DNA of 64,000 nucleotides from Acholoe squamosa (GCA_949317995.1 OX439039.1:12081282-12145281); one strand, 5' to 3'. Positions 1 to 11,487 are shown, counted from the stretch's first letter. Notes: generated from the letters alone by a model not told the origin. Program-made: numbers and translations.

Positions 1-900
1 ATAATTTATAATGTACTTATCAATGCACACTAGGTTATGAAACTCTTATACATTACCGGTAGCATAATCATGTTGATATGTCCCTTCGATGTACCAAACA
101 ACGTTTTTGTCTACATTGTATAGAAACTTTGGGATAATAAAGTAAATTCAAACTAAAAAAACTAGATGGGGCAAACAACCATTTTGGTACGAGGATTATT
201 CACTACCAAGAGGTACTGCCAACACTTGAGACATTTGATGTATCTGTGTAATTTTGTTTTCCTGAAGAATAGATCACTAAGGTCTGTAAATACTATCAAC
301 AAATGGTACTGAATTCTATGTCATTGTTAAATCTGCATTTGTTATTGAATATCAAAATAGACACTGTCAATCCTGAATTCTCCAACAGGAGAGGTTAGAA
401 AGCTTGTTTGTGGGTCAGTGAAAATACCAAAAGATTGTATGCTAACTCACAATCTATAATCTGAGTATCTTCATTACATGGAGACAGATGGCATTGTCAT
501 GCACCTCCATGCCCTTGTCTTATGGACTGCATAGAGGTCCTCAGGCAAGTAGTTCAGTTCTGTAGATAGGAAGAAGTGCCTTGTTGTTGCAGGTCTGTGG
601 GACTATGTTATCCCCTGCCTTCTGTTATAGGCCTGCCTTGATTGAACCATTGGTACATTTGGCTATTGACTGCTCTTGACCCTTATATAATTGTCTCACA
701 GTATTACCTAGCACTCAGGTGAATGGATCAGAAATATGTGACGTGTCTTAATTACACATGTCAAGTGGAGTTGACGAACCAAATATGACAGTGTCAACCT
801 CATTTGACATGTCTTCATACATGTCATGTGGGAGACGAATTGTGACCTGTGCAATATGCGTCAAAGCGATCACTGTTCTTCTCTCTGTGTAGGTTTAAGG
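1..900. other. No gene seen; one imperfect hairpin
   Basis: A/T-rich sequence with no recognisable gene. The only structure I see is an imperfect inverted repeat, arms 756-775 and 793-812 (about 17 of 20 pairs), built around ACATGTCAA/TTGACATGT. The function of this stretch is unknown. Confidence 0.5.
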
Positions 901-1002
901 AGGGAGCCCCTATAGTCAAGTGGTCTAAGTGTTTTCTGCAGGTTTGATCACTGACTGCCACGCCCTATGGTGACAGATGATCGCCACCAGGCAGGAGTCA
1001 TT

Positions 1003-1017
1003 GCTGCCCCCTGGTGG
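1003..1017 (-). promoter_or_regulatory. CTCF-like binding site
   Basis: Read on the minus strand this is CCACCAGGGGGCAGC, an exact match to the core consensus of the bilaterian insulator protein CTCF. A partial second copy (CCACCAGGCAGG) lies on the plus strand about 20 bases upstream, so the two face each other and form a small hairpin. CTCF and this core are known in most bilaterians. Occupancy here is inferred, and a 15-base match can occur by chance. Confidence 0.45.
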
Positions 1018-1024
1018 CTGAGAC

Positions 1025-2409
1025 TCACCACCTGCTCCCTATCGGTGCTGTCAGTGTGGTGAGCTCACAGTGCCCCACCCCTTCAGTTCCACCAGGCTCT
1101 CCACTTGTCCACCACTGACCACCTGAGCAGTGGTCAGCCTCAAACCTGGGATCTGTTACACATTCTGTGGTTATCATAAAAGGACTGTAAAGGTAAAAAG
1201 GCACTTCATGAGACACTGTTTTCAATGTTTATTTCCTTACCATTTTTATTTTTCACATGGTTTTCGCAGAGTTAGAGTCAGGGATCTGAAAATCCAACTG
1301 GTATCTCTGTTAGAAATTTGTTAGCAATAGGGGACATTTTGGTCAGTATCAATATTATTAGATAAAGGTGGACCCCCCCCCCAAAAAAAAAAAAAAAAAA
1401 AAGAAAAAGAAAAAAAGCCGAACTTGCCCCTGTTATCAACTCCTAAAATTATCACAAGCAGGTTGACCCTCAATGCGCCAAGTTTCATGATCCAATGGCA
1501 ATAGCCTAATTCATTTCTAACAGTAGCTTTTGCTTATTTACGGTAAGACTCCTTATTCTTCCTTGAGCAACAGCCCCTGTTCAGCAACAGCCCCCTGTTT
1601 CCCTCCTACAGAGGACACATGGTGCACAGTGGACACAAGGGCCCAGTAGGGGACATGGGGCTGACCTTCTGGATCTACGTGACCATAATTCCAAGTGGGA
1701 CCAGGATCCCCAACTAACAGGCCATGAATGGACGGTACAGACAGGTTGTATTAGGGTAATATGGCCATCTGCTGTTATTGTTTATCTTGGAGGGCCGTGT
1801 ATAGGGTCTCTGCCCTTTTCCGGGAACACTGGGTGATTGTATGGGTAGTATGCTACTGTATGGGCAGTTAAGAAAAGGGGTCAGAAATGCTTCAAAGGAA
1901 TTTGAGAACATCAAGGTGAGCTGAGGTAGATGGCTTATATTGCTCTTGTAGTCATATATTTGAAAATCATAAAGTAATATGATATTACTAAATTAAATAG
2001 ACGTTGGGTCTGTATATATCAATGTCCCTCATTAAGTTGGAGCATTGCCATAAACTTTTAAAAATTCCTCTTTGTAAATTGAAAATAGAATGAACTATAA
2101 TGATGCAACATGAAATGCACATCCTGTATTCAAATATTTGCTCAGAAATATAAGCAGGTGACTAAGAATAGACTAAGAATGCAGTAAGCTCCTCTATATT
2201 GCAATTGTCTCCACTTTACTTGAAATAAGAAATCCTTTACTGCGTCTTTCATCATATTTGGAGAGTATAAGCGCTGATTGAGTACATAACCTTGGATGCA
2301 CTTTCACGTTCCTTTTGATGGTGTTGATATGGCTTCATATATCTACCTGTTCCTTACACAAAGGTTAGCTAATGGGCCGTGCTGATATGGAACAAGGGAA
2401 AATAAGCCA
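1025..2409. other. No gene seen; short homopolymer tract
   Basis: No feature recognised apart from a poly-C run followed by an A-rich run around 1,372-1,416. The short open frames here overlap on both strands and do not look protein-like. Confidence 0.5.
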
Positions 2410-2662
2410 TTAAAGGGCCACTGATGTATTAATGCATTATGCCCATTGGTTGTCATGATGCATTAATGCAGCACTGGAAAGTAACCTACCACGGCTGCAT
2501 TCAAGCATCATGCCGACTCTAAAGGGTTTACTATATCCTGGAAGGTGGCCATGATACTGCAATGAAGTGAGGGTAAGCACACGTGCCAGCACTTCATGTA
2601 TAGTGCATCATGGCGACCAATGGGTATAATGTACCCTTGCATCAGCGGTCCTCAAGAGGTTA
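2410..2662. mobile_element. Family A MITE copy
   Basis: Begins TTAAAGGGCC and ends AAGAGGTTAA, so both ends match the family's inverted repeat (GGGCCRCTGATG at the left, CATCAGCGGTCC at the right). The middle keeps the CATGATGCA blocks. Near full length with moderate divergence. Confidence 0.8.
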
Positions 2663-3690
2663 ACCATTTACGTACCACAGATTTACAGGCCAGCACTGCT
2701 GCATCATAAAGGCAAAATAACATGGACCTTTTGGCCTATATGCGGCCCTTATAGGTTTACCAGTTACAGGTAGTGGTATGTTCTACTACAATGAACATTA
2801 CCATCGACTGAATCAGGCTTCACAGTGGATATCAAGGGTAACACCAGACCCAACAGTCTGCCAATGTTAGATACCCATCACCCATTAATATTTCATAAAG
2901 CTGCTATTTTCACAGCATTACTATGTACATATTCAGCCGGGGCTAACGTTATTGATGAACAGGGTGGTTAGAGCTATTAGATATTGGCACCGATAAGGTT
3001 TCACGGTCGTGTAATTTTGGTAATTGTACTGCTGTTATTGTAACGACCCAGCATATCGGGATCGGCTGGAGCATCATTCATGGTTGAATCTATGATGAAG
3101 GGACTTTTAACAGTCGTAAAAATGCTAAACATGGGGAACTATTGGTACAATTCAAGATTCATAGATAGAGTATGGTAGACAGGCCTCTCTCGTGAATTAC
3201 CTTTTTTTAAGGATGAGAATTATGTCCACTGGCTTTTCAGACTTAATACAACAATGAGTCCAGTAGTTGCAGGCTTGCATATGGACTGTCCATAGGTACT
3301 CTATCTTGATGGGCACTTATAGTCTGACGCCTCATTGTGTTTTGATAAGACAATCGGACAGTTCTACTAAATAGAAATCCAATGCATTTCTCGACATTTC
3401 TATATCAATCCTCTGTTTTACATATTCGTAGTGAATACCTGTTAAATCCATCTTTGTAATTTTATAAGGGGTATATCATATAATTTGCATACCATCTATT
3501 ACCACGTGCGTTGCAGCTCTAGGCATAGATCAATTGGTTATTAATCAATAGTTACCTACAACTCTAGCCATGTGCAGTATTCTTTTGAGGGGGTAAAATA
3601 AACAGGCTTGGGAAAAGATAACATGATGCCAACAGTGGGCAGGAGAAAAACGTTGGCCACATCTCCACTAGTTAAACTGTATTTGGAGGA
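2663..3690. other. No feature seen
   Basis: Unique-looking, A/T-leaning DNA. No exon, RNA gene or repeat could be supported. Confidence 0.5.
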
Positions 3691-3779
3691 GCCTGAGCCA
3701 CTCTTGGACAACTCCCCACTGTTGGACAGTGGGGGGCCTGGGCCACTCTTGGACAACTCCCCACTGTTGGAGACTGGGC
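3691..3779. repeat. 45-bp tandem duplication
   Basis: Two adjacent copies (3,691-3,735 and 3,736-3,779) of a unit beginning GCCTGRGCCACTCTTGG. They differ only near the ends. A reversed piece (CCAACAGTGGGAG) sits about 70 bases downstream. Confidence 0.85.
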
Positions 3780-3942
3780 CTCAGTGTGTGTTCTTATCTG
3801 CTGGTTGCCATAGGGATGGCTGATAAGAGATTAGTGCAGGTGTTGGACCATCCTCCAACAGTGGGAGTAACGCATGATTTGAAATCTTTTTGATATAGTA
3901 AATGCAGCATATCTCATCATGCACAACTTTGTTTTGATTGTG

Positions 3943-3945
<3 letters not shown>

Positions 3946-4022
<77 letters not shown>
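3946..4022. repeat. (TA)n microsatellite
   Basis: Uninterrupted alternating TA for about 77 bases. The open frames over it, rich in Tyr-Ile, are artefacts of the repeat. Confidence 0.98.
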
Positions 4023-4025
<3 letters not shown>

Positions 4026-4618
4026 GGGTACTTATAGGGTATACCACTATACAGGTTCACTTCTTTGCACAAATCATTATTGCCTTGCACAAATTGACTT
4101 TTCTACTGTTAACCTTAAAGCATATGAAATTCAACCTGAGGTGTTGGGAGATAAACCAACGTTTTTCCCTCCACCTACGTAGGAGGGTTGCCAATGTTTT
4201 CCAAGCCTGATAAAGGAGTCAGACGCAGGAAAACCTCACGGGTGAATACAATTCCTCTGGGAGAATTTCTTATCACAAAGACATCATGATTGACATGAAC
4301 CCTTGAATGAATCATCCCATACCAAAATATATATAACCTCAAATAGAAAATCTTTCGCCAGTCCTCTATGGTATGTCCCTGTATAGTCAGGATAACATGG
4401 GTGAGTTAATCACCAGCACTCAATTATGCATTGGGACAACCGATGGATTTGAAGCGCTAAACAACCTCTGGCCCTTGCAAGGGCTAACCCTTGGGGATAG
4501 AGCCAACATATGCTTTGCTGGTCTATTGCTGATGGTTGGAAGACAGTGAAAGAAATGGTTTAACACAAGCTGGACCCCATGAGAGGTAGAACCATATCGT
4601 TTACTAGTATGTATATAT

Positions 4619-4687
4619 GTGCATCAACACACAAAAGGTACGCCCGCGAGGGGGTGCGCGACCATACCTTTTACCTTGTTGATGCAC
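4619..4687. repeat. Imperfect hairpin with GC-rich loop
   Basis: The left arm starts TGCATCAACA and continues to AAAAGGTA; the right arm is TACCTTTT through TTGTTGATGCA. The loop is the only G/C-rich part. This could be a decayed short palindromic MITE, since no protein or RNA family is recognised. Confidence 0.65.
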
Positions 4688-4786
4688 AATATACAACTTC
4701 AAGAGACCTACCTGAAAATCAGTATATCATGTCAAGTCAATGACCCCCTCTTCTGTCCCTGCATGGCATAGACTACTATTATCCAT

Positions 4787-5050
4787 CCTTTAAGGGCTGC
4801 TAAAGCATTAACACATGATGTCCATTGGCCATCATGGGACATGTTGTAGGCATGGCATCAGGGTTACCTTCATACATCATTGCAAACCTGGGGACATCCT
4901 ACATTAACCCTACACTATATAATAGGACCGACATGATATATGAACATAGCCCTGGCAAGTTACTCACTAGGGCTGAATTCACGCATCGAAAAGCCAAAGG
5001 GAAACAAATGAATTAAGTATCTTTAAATGCTTCTAAAGGGATATAACCCT
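4787..5050. mobile_element. Family A MITE copy, diverged
   Basis: The left end CTTTAAGGGCTGCTAAAGCA and the inner block AGCCCTGGCAAGTTACTCAC match the family. The right end, near TTCTAAAGGGATATAACCC, is degraded. Confidence 0.6.
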
Positions 5051-6420
5051 GAGTGGGTTAAACCACATGAAGGAATGGCCGTTTACCTTGCTGTACGAGC
5101 ACATAATTGTCATGTACCATGCTCTGACACGGTCACATTATACATTCCTAGGCACGTGACTATGTTTGACAATGTTTCATGTTGAACCTGATCCACACCT
5201 CATGTACACACAGGGGACGTCCTATGTTCAAGAGTTTGGCCAAAATGTGACAGAAATGTGTATTTTTAGTATGACTCAATGCTCCAGCATTTGTTTGATT
5301 TGGTTGATTTCACCTCCCCTGATCATGATAGCGATAAGCAGAAACCAGATACACTGTGCTTTGGACACTCGGTCGGTTCTTTTCTCATAATGGTCAGACG
5401 TTTAAAAGCTGCCTTTTAGCCTGTTTAACATCGATAGTCCACTAGGCCTTTGTCGCAGAAATCTCGATAGGAAACGTGTGCTCAATCTTGGCAGATTTAA
5501 TATAGAATTAGCATGGCTCAATCGCGCGACAGAGACCTATTGGACTAAGGTATTAAGGGCGGCATCCACTGCCCACATATGGACAATCCGTCTCCTTTCT
5601 TCCGTTTTTTTTTCACAGAACACAATTATAAATAAAAGGGATGAAGCCGACGGATGCAGACCTGCAGAGATTTGCAACACCAAGAGTCCGACCACTCATC
5701 CACTTCCCCTATACCGGGTAGTTTAGTGCTGTTATAGAACGGTGAGTTAAAACATAAAATCTGGCCTATTTGATGAGAGTCGATCATGAAAGAACAAAGT
5801 CCAAGAGAATCAATAGACAGACAGGTGGAAGTAAGTGATCGTCTTTCCACACGTCCCTATGATACTTAGTAGCCAAGTATCAAGGTGGGTGGTCGTGGTG
5901 GATATACCTCATTACCTGAGGGGGGATCAATGGATGCGTCCAAACTACATGAAGAGGTTGAGAAATTACGCCCTGTGTCTGTCAGTGTGGGCCATGAATA
6001 ATGCAGCTGATACATTGTCTGTGCTCAATGTGATGACAGTTTTCTGCAATCACGATAGCCGCTTGTTGTGTGTTACATGGGGTTAGCACGCGCCGCCTGC
6101 CCGCTTACACACACTACATGCTATTCAACTCTTTAAGGATAAAGCATGAAGCCTCCGGTTTGATTCATTCTTTGGCCTTCATGATGCACCGCTGCAGTTC
6201 TGGCTGGGCAAAACTCCAAAGGTGAATAAGGGCTGTGTGGAGTTCTATACCTGAATAGTATCTTGCCTAAGCCAAGGAGGAACACTTATAAATATGTGTA
6301 TACAACAATAGAGCTAGCCATATTCTCCCATTTACATACTTGATTATGATACCTGGCTTGCTGGGGATCACTTCGATCTGCATTATAGGTTTATTGGAGT
6401 GCCATACCAACTGTTCATGA
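5051..6420. other. No gene seen
   Basis: Short overlapping frames with no domain resemblance. A family A left end may sit near 6,129-6,220 (CTCTTTAAGGATAAAGCATG), separated from its right half by about 200 bases. Confidence 0.4.
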
Positions 6421-6534
6421 GTGTATCATCTGCGTAGGGACAGCATGATGCATATTTGAATCAGTGGCGAGTTACTCACCGATGATGCAATCGTGCATCA
6501 TGGTAACCCATTGACATCGTTCTTAAAGGGTTAC
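6421..6534. mobile_element. Family A MITE, right half
   Basis: Keeps AGCATGATGCAT, the GGCGAGTTACTCACC palindrome, GTGCATCATGG and the right end TTCTTAAAGGGTTA. Confidence 0.65.
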
Positions 6535-7093
6535 ACCCTAGTCCATGCCACTTTACATTGATTGCATCTACTCCCCTTGTGTATACATATCACGTGTTCA
6601 CCTGCATATTTCACAACTCTTGTCAAAAGTAAAATTGGGCCGCTGAAGATAAATGCCACCCTGCCCACTGCAGCCTTTACCCACACCCCTACATTAGACA
6701 TTCTAATCAAAGTCACCGACAAATATAGGTCCACGCTACAGTAAAACATATTGGGAGTTTAATGGTTAACAACAGGGTTTGTTATACAACAAACAATTGG
6801 CAGAAGCATGGCTACAAACATGATGAAATATTCATTGTTGCAAGGCTCATAAACTTCACATGTTTCCAATAGATAGCGTAAAAGTGTTAGTAACTCTGTG
6901 TTCTATACTTCATGGAGGACATTCCTCAATGATGTTAATATTCCACAATAGCGTTAATTCTCTATATACTGTAAATTAACAACCCTGATTGGGAATTCCA
7001 TAGAGCTGCACACTCTTTAAGGCGAGAATCCATGATATCAATTTAACATTTAATCTTAATTCATATCAAAAGTAAATAACAATGTAAATTATC
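6535..7093. other. No feature seen
   Basis: A/T-rich sequence. The facing open frames at 6,531-6,749 are strand shadows of each other and match no family I know. Confidence 0.4.
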
Positions 7094-7290
7094 ATGGTAG
7101 CCCCCTCCCTGCCTACCTGCCTCTCTCCCACTCTCCTTCCCTGCCTGTCTGCCTCCCTTCTTCCCCCCGTCCCTACCTGTCTGACTACGTGCCTGCCTCT
7201 CTGTCTGCCTACCTGCCACTATGCCCGCCTACCTACCTGCCTGCCTGCCTGGCTCCCTCCCTCCCCTTCCTCCCCCTCCTGCCTCCCATC
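7094..7290. repeat. Pyrimidine-rich CTGCCT minisatellite
   Basis: Degenerate array of 4-12-base CCTGCCT / CTCCCT / ACCTGCCTG units on the plus strand. The Leu/Pro-rich frame across it comes from the repeat. It may form triplex or slipped structures, though that is inference. Confidence 0.85.
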
Positions 7291-8110
7291 CACCCAACAC
7301 TATAATCTTAAAACACTGATAACATAAACACACCATACTAGTATAACACAGGTAGGTTGTCCACTGATAATGTACTCCTCTCACTTCTCCCACATGAAAG
7401 CCTACATTGCCGGCGGCTAAATGTGTTGTACGGCTCTGTGTGGAGAGTATGTGGCATGAGGGGTGAGAAGTGGGGACAGTAATACGAGATGTATGGTGAC
7501 GGGCAGACCTGTCCGACATGCAACCTTCTATACAGCTTCACTATGAAATGGTTTTAAAACCCAATGCACACCTCCAACATGTGGGCTGCTGAAACCAGTT
7601 GTACATTGCCTGTAGTACATAGACTAAATCTCGTATTGGGACTGGTAGTTCCAAGTCAATTAGCTATTGAACATATGTGTTCAAATCGAAAATTGCGAAA
7701 CAATGTTGAAAATATGTATTGCCTACCTAGATATGTTTCATCCAGTGTAGAGTAAATCCTATGTAGATATACATCTTAAGTAGGCCCAAGTATTGTTCAA
7801 TGTACCTGGTCCCTATATACTGCGCTATCCCCAAACCCACGTTAGCTGCAAGCAGAGGCCTTCGGTAGTGTGTGTAACAGTCTGGTCAGGCACAGGGAGG
7901 TGCACTGCGGGCAAACAATGTGTGAAGGTAGAAAATCAATTTGCATTTGAAAGCCTAATTGTCTAGATACTGCAAGACGGGTGCTTGTTTATATTTCAAG
8001 TCTCTGCTGGAAAATACCTGCAGTCCGAACGCTACAAATGTGTCGGTTAAATGCCATTGAGTGAAAGAGGATCATTCTGTACTACACCTGCAAAGGTCAA
8101 TATGGTTTGA
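7291..8110. other. No feature seen
   Basis: Nothing supported. Open frames at 7,229-7,541 overlap in several frames and resemble no known protein. Confidence 0.4.
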
Positions 8111-8124
8111 TTGCCCGCAGAGGG

Positions 8125-8213
8125 CTATATATAGTAGCACCCAATACACTTCGGTTACCCAATACTAGTTTACACGAGCACAGGGATTTAGTATCATCTT
8201 ACTAACTGAGCCG
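8125..8213 (+). promoter_or_regulatory. TATA box plus possible non-coding first exon
   Basis: CTATATATAG (8,125-8,134) is a good TATA box. About 25-30 bases on would be a start site near 8,155-8,165. The sequence then runs without any ATG to a strong splice donor, CCG|GTAAGT, with GT at 8,214. Together these resemble a core promoter with an untranslated first exon of about 50-60 bases. No downstream exon was recognised, and chance co-occurrence is quite possible. Confidence 0.25.
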
Positions 8214-8219
8214 GTAAGT

Positions 8220-9090
8220 TATGGAATAGATATATACTATTCACATTTAGCGGTCAAATACTACATGCTGAGAACTGCTACATTGAACACCCCACAGCAT
8301 ATTTAGTCCTTTGCAACAACTCTCCATACATTACAATACAGCACTACCCATGGCAGCAACGGTGTTTATATGTTGTTTCTTGCCCTTGACCGCATCTCCT
8401 AATTGAAATTATACACAGTGTTGTCACAGTGCTTAGATCTAGTGATCTGACATGCTGTGTCAATGAAAGAGGGGCTCAGGAGCAATGGGGCTCACCACCA
8501 TCCTCCCCCATATTACTCCCCCCACTTTGCAAATGACATTTTTGTACAGTCTACCTTGACACTAGAGCTACACTCGTGTATTGTGCCGACCTTATGCCTT
8601 AATATGGGTTGCATGAGAAAGAAATAATCAACCTTTTGTGTTAGTTATTATGTTCATTGTATTAGAAAGGGAGGGGGGCATTTAAAAAAAAAACAAGAAT
8701 GTATACATGTAGATGCATCCCCCTCTAACCCTGGTGTAAACAAGTTGACTAATTTGGCCCAGTTGTTTATATTTCCTCCTGGCCACTCTCTTGGTCAACA
8801 AAGCTCACCACAGGGGGGTCTAGTGGACCGGTCCCCAACGCTCAGATTGAGCCACATTCTTCCTGCCGTGGGTAGCACTAACTCACACTGAGCCACTTTA
8901 TTCAATATACTGCCTAAAAAGCAGAAAGGAGAGACAATGAAATCTTTCATTGAGTATCCACTCGGTCTACCCCTTTCGATATGTCTTGAATCACACTTCA
9001 GTTTCGAGCCCTTACTATATTATACTATACACCATTTAGTCCTTTCCACACGTCATCTACACACCACCCCCAGTAGAGGGAGGATCAGAG
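8220..9090. other. No feature seen
   Basis: Unannotated DNA with small homopolymer runs (for example A-rich at 8,682-8,694). No gene supported. Confidence 0.4.
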
Positions 9091-9092
9091 GG

Positions 9093-9146
9093 ATAAGGTG
9101 GGAGGTCTATAACCTGGTGGAGTCTGGAGGAGCTTCTGGTCCTTAA
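9093..9146. repeat. Left copy of a direct repeat flanking a MITE
   Basis: ATAAGGTGGGAGGTCTATAA through TTCTGGTCCTTAACC recurs, with substitutions, at 9,331-9,388. A family A element begins at the end of this copy, so the two copies bracket it. Confidence 0.6.
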
Positions 9147-9306
9147 CCCTTTAAAGGCTGACGATGCAAGAGTGCATCATGCTCATTGGTCGTCATGATA
9201 CACCAAAGAAGTACTGTCGAGCCTGCTGGCTAGCACTTCATTGGAACATCATGATGACCCTCCGGGGATGTATCAACGGCACGATGAATGAATACCTTAA
9301 AAGGCT
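9143..9306. mobile_element. Family A MITE copy
   Basis: Starts TTAACCCTTTAAAGGCTG, keeps CATTGGTCGTCATGATACAC and the GCCTGCTGGCTAGCACTTCA hairpin arm, and ends at CCTTAAAAGGCT. Shorter than the best copy because of internal loss. Confidence 0.75.
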
Positions 9307-9550
9307 ATCCACCCCTCCCACCCCCACACGCATAAGGTGGGGGGCTATAACCCGGAGGAGCCCGGAGAAACCTCCTGGTCCTCAACCACCACCCCTCCCC
9401 ACCACCCCCCTCCCCACCACAGACACACCCAACCAGCACACATGCTCATGTCGAGTATAACTCCTCATCCACGCCTCATGCAATGCAGTAATCCATAAAA
9501 ACAATGCCCCCCTCCACCCCCACCCCTCCTCACCCTCCCACACCCCTCTT
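9307..9550. repeat. CCACCCC-rich low-complexity DNA with second direct-repeat copy
   Basis: Contains the partner of 9,093-9,146 at 9,331-9,388, then C-rich runs of CCACCCCTCC type. The Pro-rich frame here comes from composition. Confidence 0.65.
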
Positions 9551-9554
9551 CCCC

Positions 9555-9800
9555 CTTGGCGCCGTCACTGTGCCCTATTTCCGTCCGCGCGGCTTTAGAG
9601 TTGCCGACCGATCCGTATCTTAACCGCTGGCTGCCATTTTAAAAGCGTCAGGTACCCGGCCCAGCCACTCGATGGTGGCCGCTGAGAAGCAATGGACATC
9701 GATAGTCCATTAATAACGCGGGCGTGACGTATGATTGGTCCCTGTTTATCCCCTCTGGGCCCGCCAATAGTATGCGTGGGGCAGGGGTCTGGTGTTGGGG
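9555..9800 (-). promoter_or_regulatory. CpG/CCAAT-rich promoter-like region
   Basis: CpG-dense compared with its surroundings (GGCGCCGTC, CCGCGCGG). It carries a CRE-like TGACGTA near 9,725, a CCAAT box on the minus strand (ATTGG near 9,734) and one on the plus strand (near 9,767). On the minus strand, about 95-130 bases beyond the boxes, is a YY1-style start AAAATGGCAGCC with ATG at 9,637; only 13 bases precede a weak donor (G|GTTAAG). A minus-strand gene start is possible. Region-level promoter character is better supported than the exon. Confidence 0.3.
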
Positions 9801-10204
9801 AAAGGCAGGAGGATAGGGGGGTGGTGTGAACTCATCCTCTATGTGTCCCAAATACAGTCTGAAGAGCATGATCTCCCAACGTTAAGTTTATTTCATTTTT
9901 TCTGCCTCCTTGGTGTACAGGACGCCATCAGTGGAGGTCCCTTCCGAAGTGCCTGAGACTATAGTAGTCATATCTAAAGAAAGAATCAAAGTTGAAGGGT
10001 TGTAATGAGAAAGGATGGCTATTTCAGGTGCCATACCATCTTAACTATAGTCTGTTGGAATAGAGGTTCAACTCCTGCCTTTCAGGCCTATCATTGAAGA
10101 TTTAGAACCTGCCCACTTTGTTGGTTTTGGACAAGAGGGATAGTTTACCTCTATAATATCACAACATGGAATATTGATATCATTCACAGGTTTATCTAAA
10201 TGTC

Positions 10205-10328
10205 ATTTCTTCGAGCATACAAAAATAATCTACAGAAATAGAACACCCAGGTAGATATAGCCCATAAATGATTGACATAAGTAGGTGAGTTATCTAGGTC
10301 ACATTCTCTAGATCTCTATAGATTCCAC
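10205..10328. repeat. Dispersed direct repeat, copy 1
   Basis: About 124 bases from ATTTCTTCGAGCATAC to CTCTATAGATTCCA, almost identical to 10,596-10,719. The 391-bp offset and near-absence of differences imply a recent local duplication or two insertions of one element. Confidence 0.9.
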
Positions 10329-10369
10329 TATTTACATCTATGGTCATAGATAATGATTATAGATTTCCC

Positions 10370-10450
10370 TACGCTGTATAAATAGAAAGACAGGACCTGG
10401 TCCTATCTTTATGCAGGATAAATAAAAGAATTTCAACTCAACTCAACTCA
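10370..10450 (+). mobile_element. 3' end of a LINE/SINE-type retroelement
   Basis: Shows a short hairpin (GGACCTGGTCC), then AATAAA and a pentameric tail of (AACTC) repeats at about 10,432-10,449. Such simple-repeat tails mark the 3' ends of L2/CR1-like LINEs and of SINEs using their machinery. The same tail type ends the LINE remnant at 58.1 kb. No coding part is left here. Confidence 0.5.
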
Positions 10451-10595
10451 TTTCGAGGAGAAAGGCCACAACTGAAAGGAAGCCGAGGGAACTAAACTGG
10501 TAGCTGGCATAACGTTTGCCTGTGGTGATTGCCTGATTGCATACAATAGTTTACCGTTATTGGCACTGGTTTCCCTTTTAATCTCAGCTCAAGCT

Positions 10596-10719
10596 ATTTC
10601 TTAGAGCATACAAAAATAATCTACAGAAATAGAACACCCAGGTAGATATAGCCCATAAATGATTGACATAAGTAGGTGAGTTATCTAGGTCACATTCTCT
10701 AGATCTCTATAGCTTCCAC
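10596..10719. repeat. Dispersed direct repeat, copy 2
   Basis: Partner of 10,205-10,328. Similarity stops at CTCTATAGCTTCCA. The retroelement tail lies between the two copies. Confidence 0.9.
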
Positions 10720-10865
10720 AAGAGGAGCTCAATCTTAAGCCTTGGAGGAACGCCTGATGCCTCTGGGTTCATGTTTGTGACCGTATTTTGTCTTTTTAGA
10801 TGGATTTCATGTTGATGTGCCTACTGCATTTGGGCAACTTACCTTCCCTTTGTGATCTGATCAAT

Positions 10866-10985
10866 CTCCGATGCATGTATGCAATGCTAGCAACCTACTC
10901 ACCAGCGTTGCATTTGTGCATCATGACGACTAATTCCCTTGATGCATTACATCTCTATGCAGTGCTTAAAGCGTCCAAAGCTGTT
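10866..10985. mobile_element. Family A MITE fragment
   Basis: Retains ACTCACCAGCGTTGCAT, GTGCATCATGACGACTAAT and GATGCATTAC. Both terminal inverted repeats are eroded. Confidence 0.5.
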
Positions 10986-11487
10986 GCTCGTTAGTATGGG
11001 AAAATGATGTATAGGTCAACTCCAATAACAATAGGAAACCGATCGCTCTTCCAACACAACAGATGATTAAGGATCCATCCCAATACCTTAACAAGAATTT
11101 ACATCATGCCTGTGGGATATCTTAGGATCCTAGAGGGTTAACCTATCATGAAAAGGCCATCACTTTCCTTTGGGGTTTCATGTAGATAAGCCTCATTCAG
11201 AGACCTTTATATCAATATGTTTTTGGTGGGTTTTCTTTTCAAGCGAGATATCTCCAAATATCAATAAGTTGAATACGATTAGATTGGCGTGTTCAAAGGG
11301 AAAGGAACTAAGACCACAAATCCTTGAATTGCCAAGAGGGACAGGACACATTCCTTTTATCTGTTACATCATTTGAACGATCATCAAGGTCATGAGGCGT
11401 GGAAGTAAAAGAAGAAAAAACTTGAGACTTTTGCTGATTTTAACTTGGTTGACATAAGAAATCAAGAATCACTCACTCCTCCTGAAG

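Noticed and set aside
900..960. tRNA-like sequence (TAGTCAAGTGGTCTAAG ... GGTTTGATCACTG)
   Set aside because: Only an A-box resemblance; the T-arm and acceptor do not pair.
3781..4210. Ile-Tyr repeat frames on both strands
   Set aside because: Pure (TA)n microsatellite.
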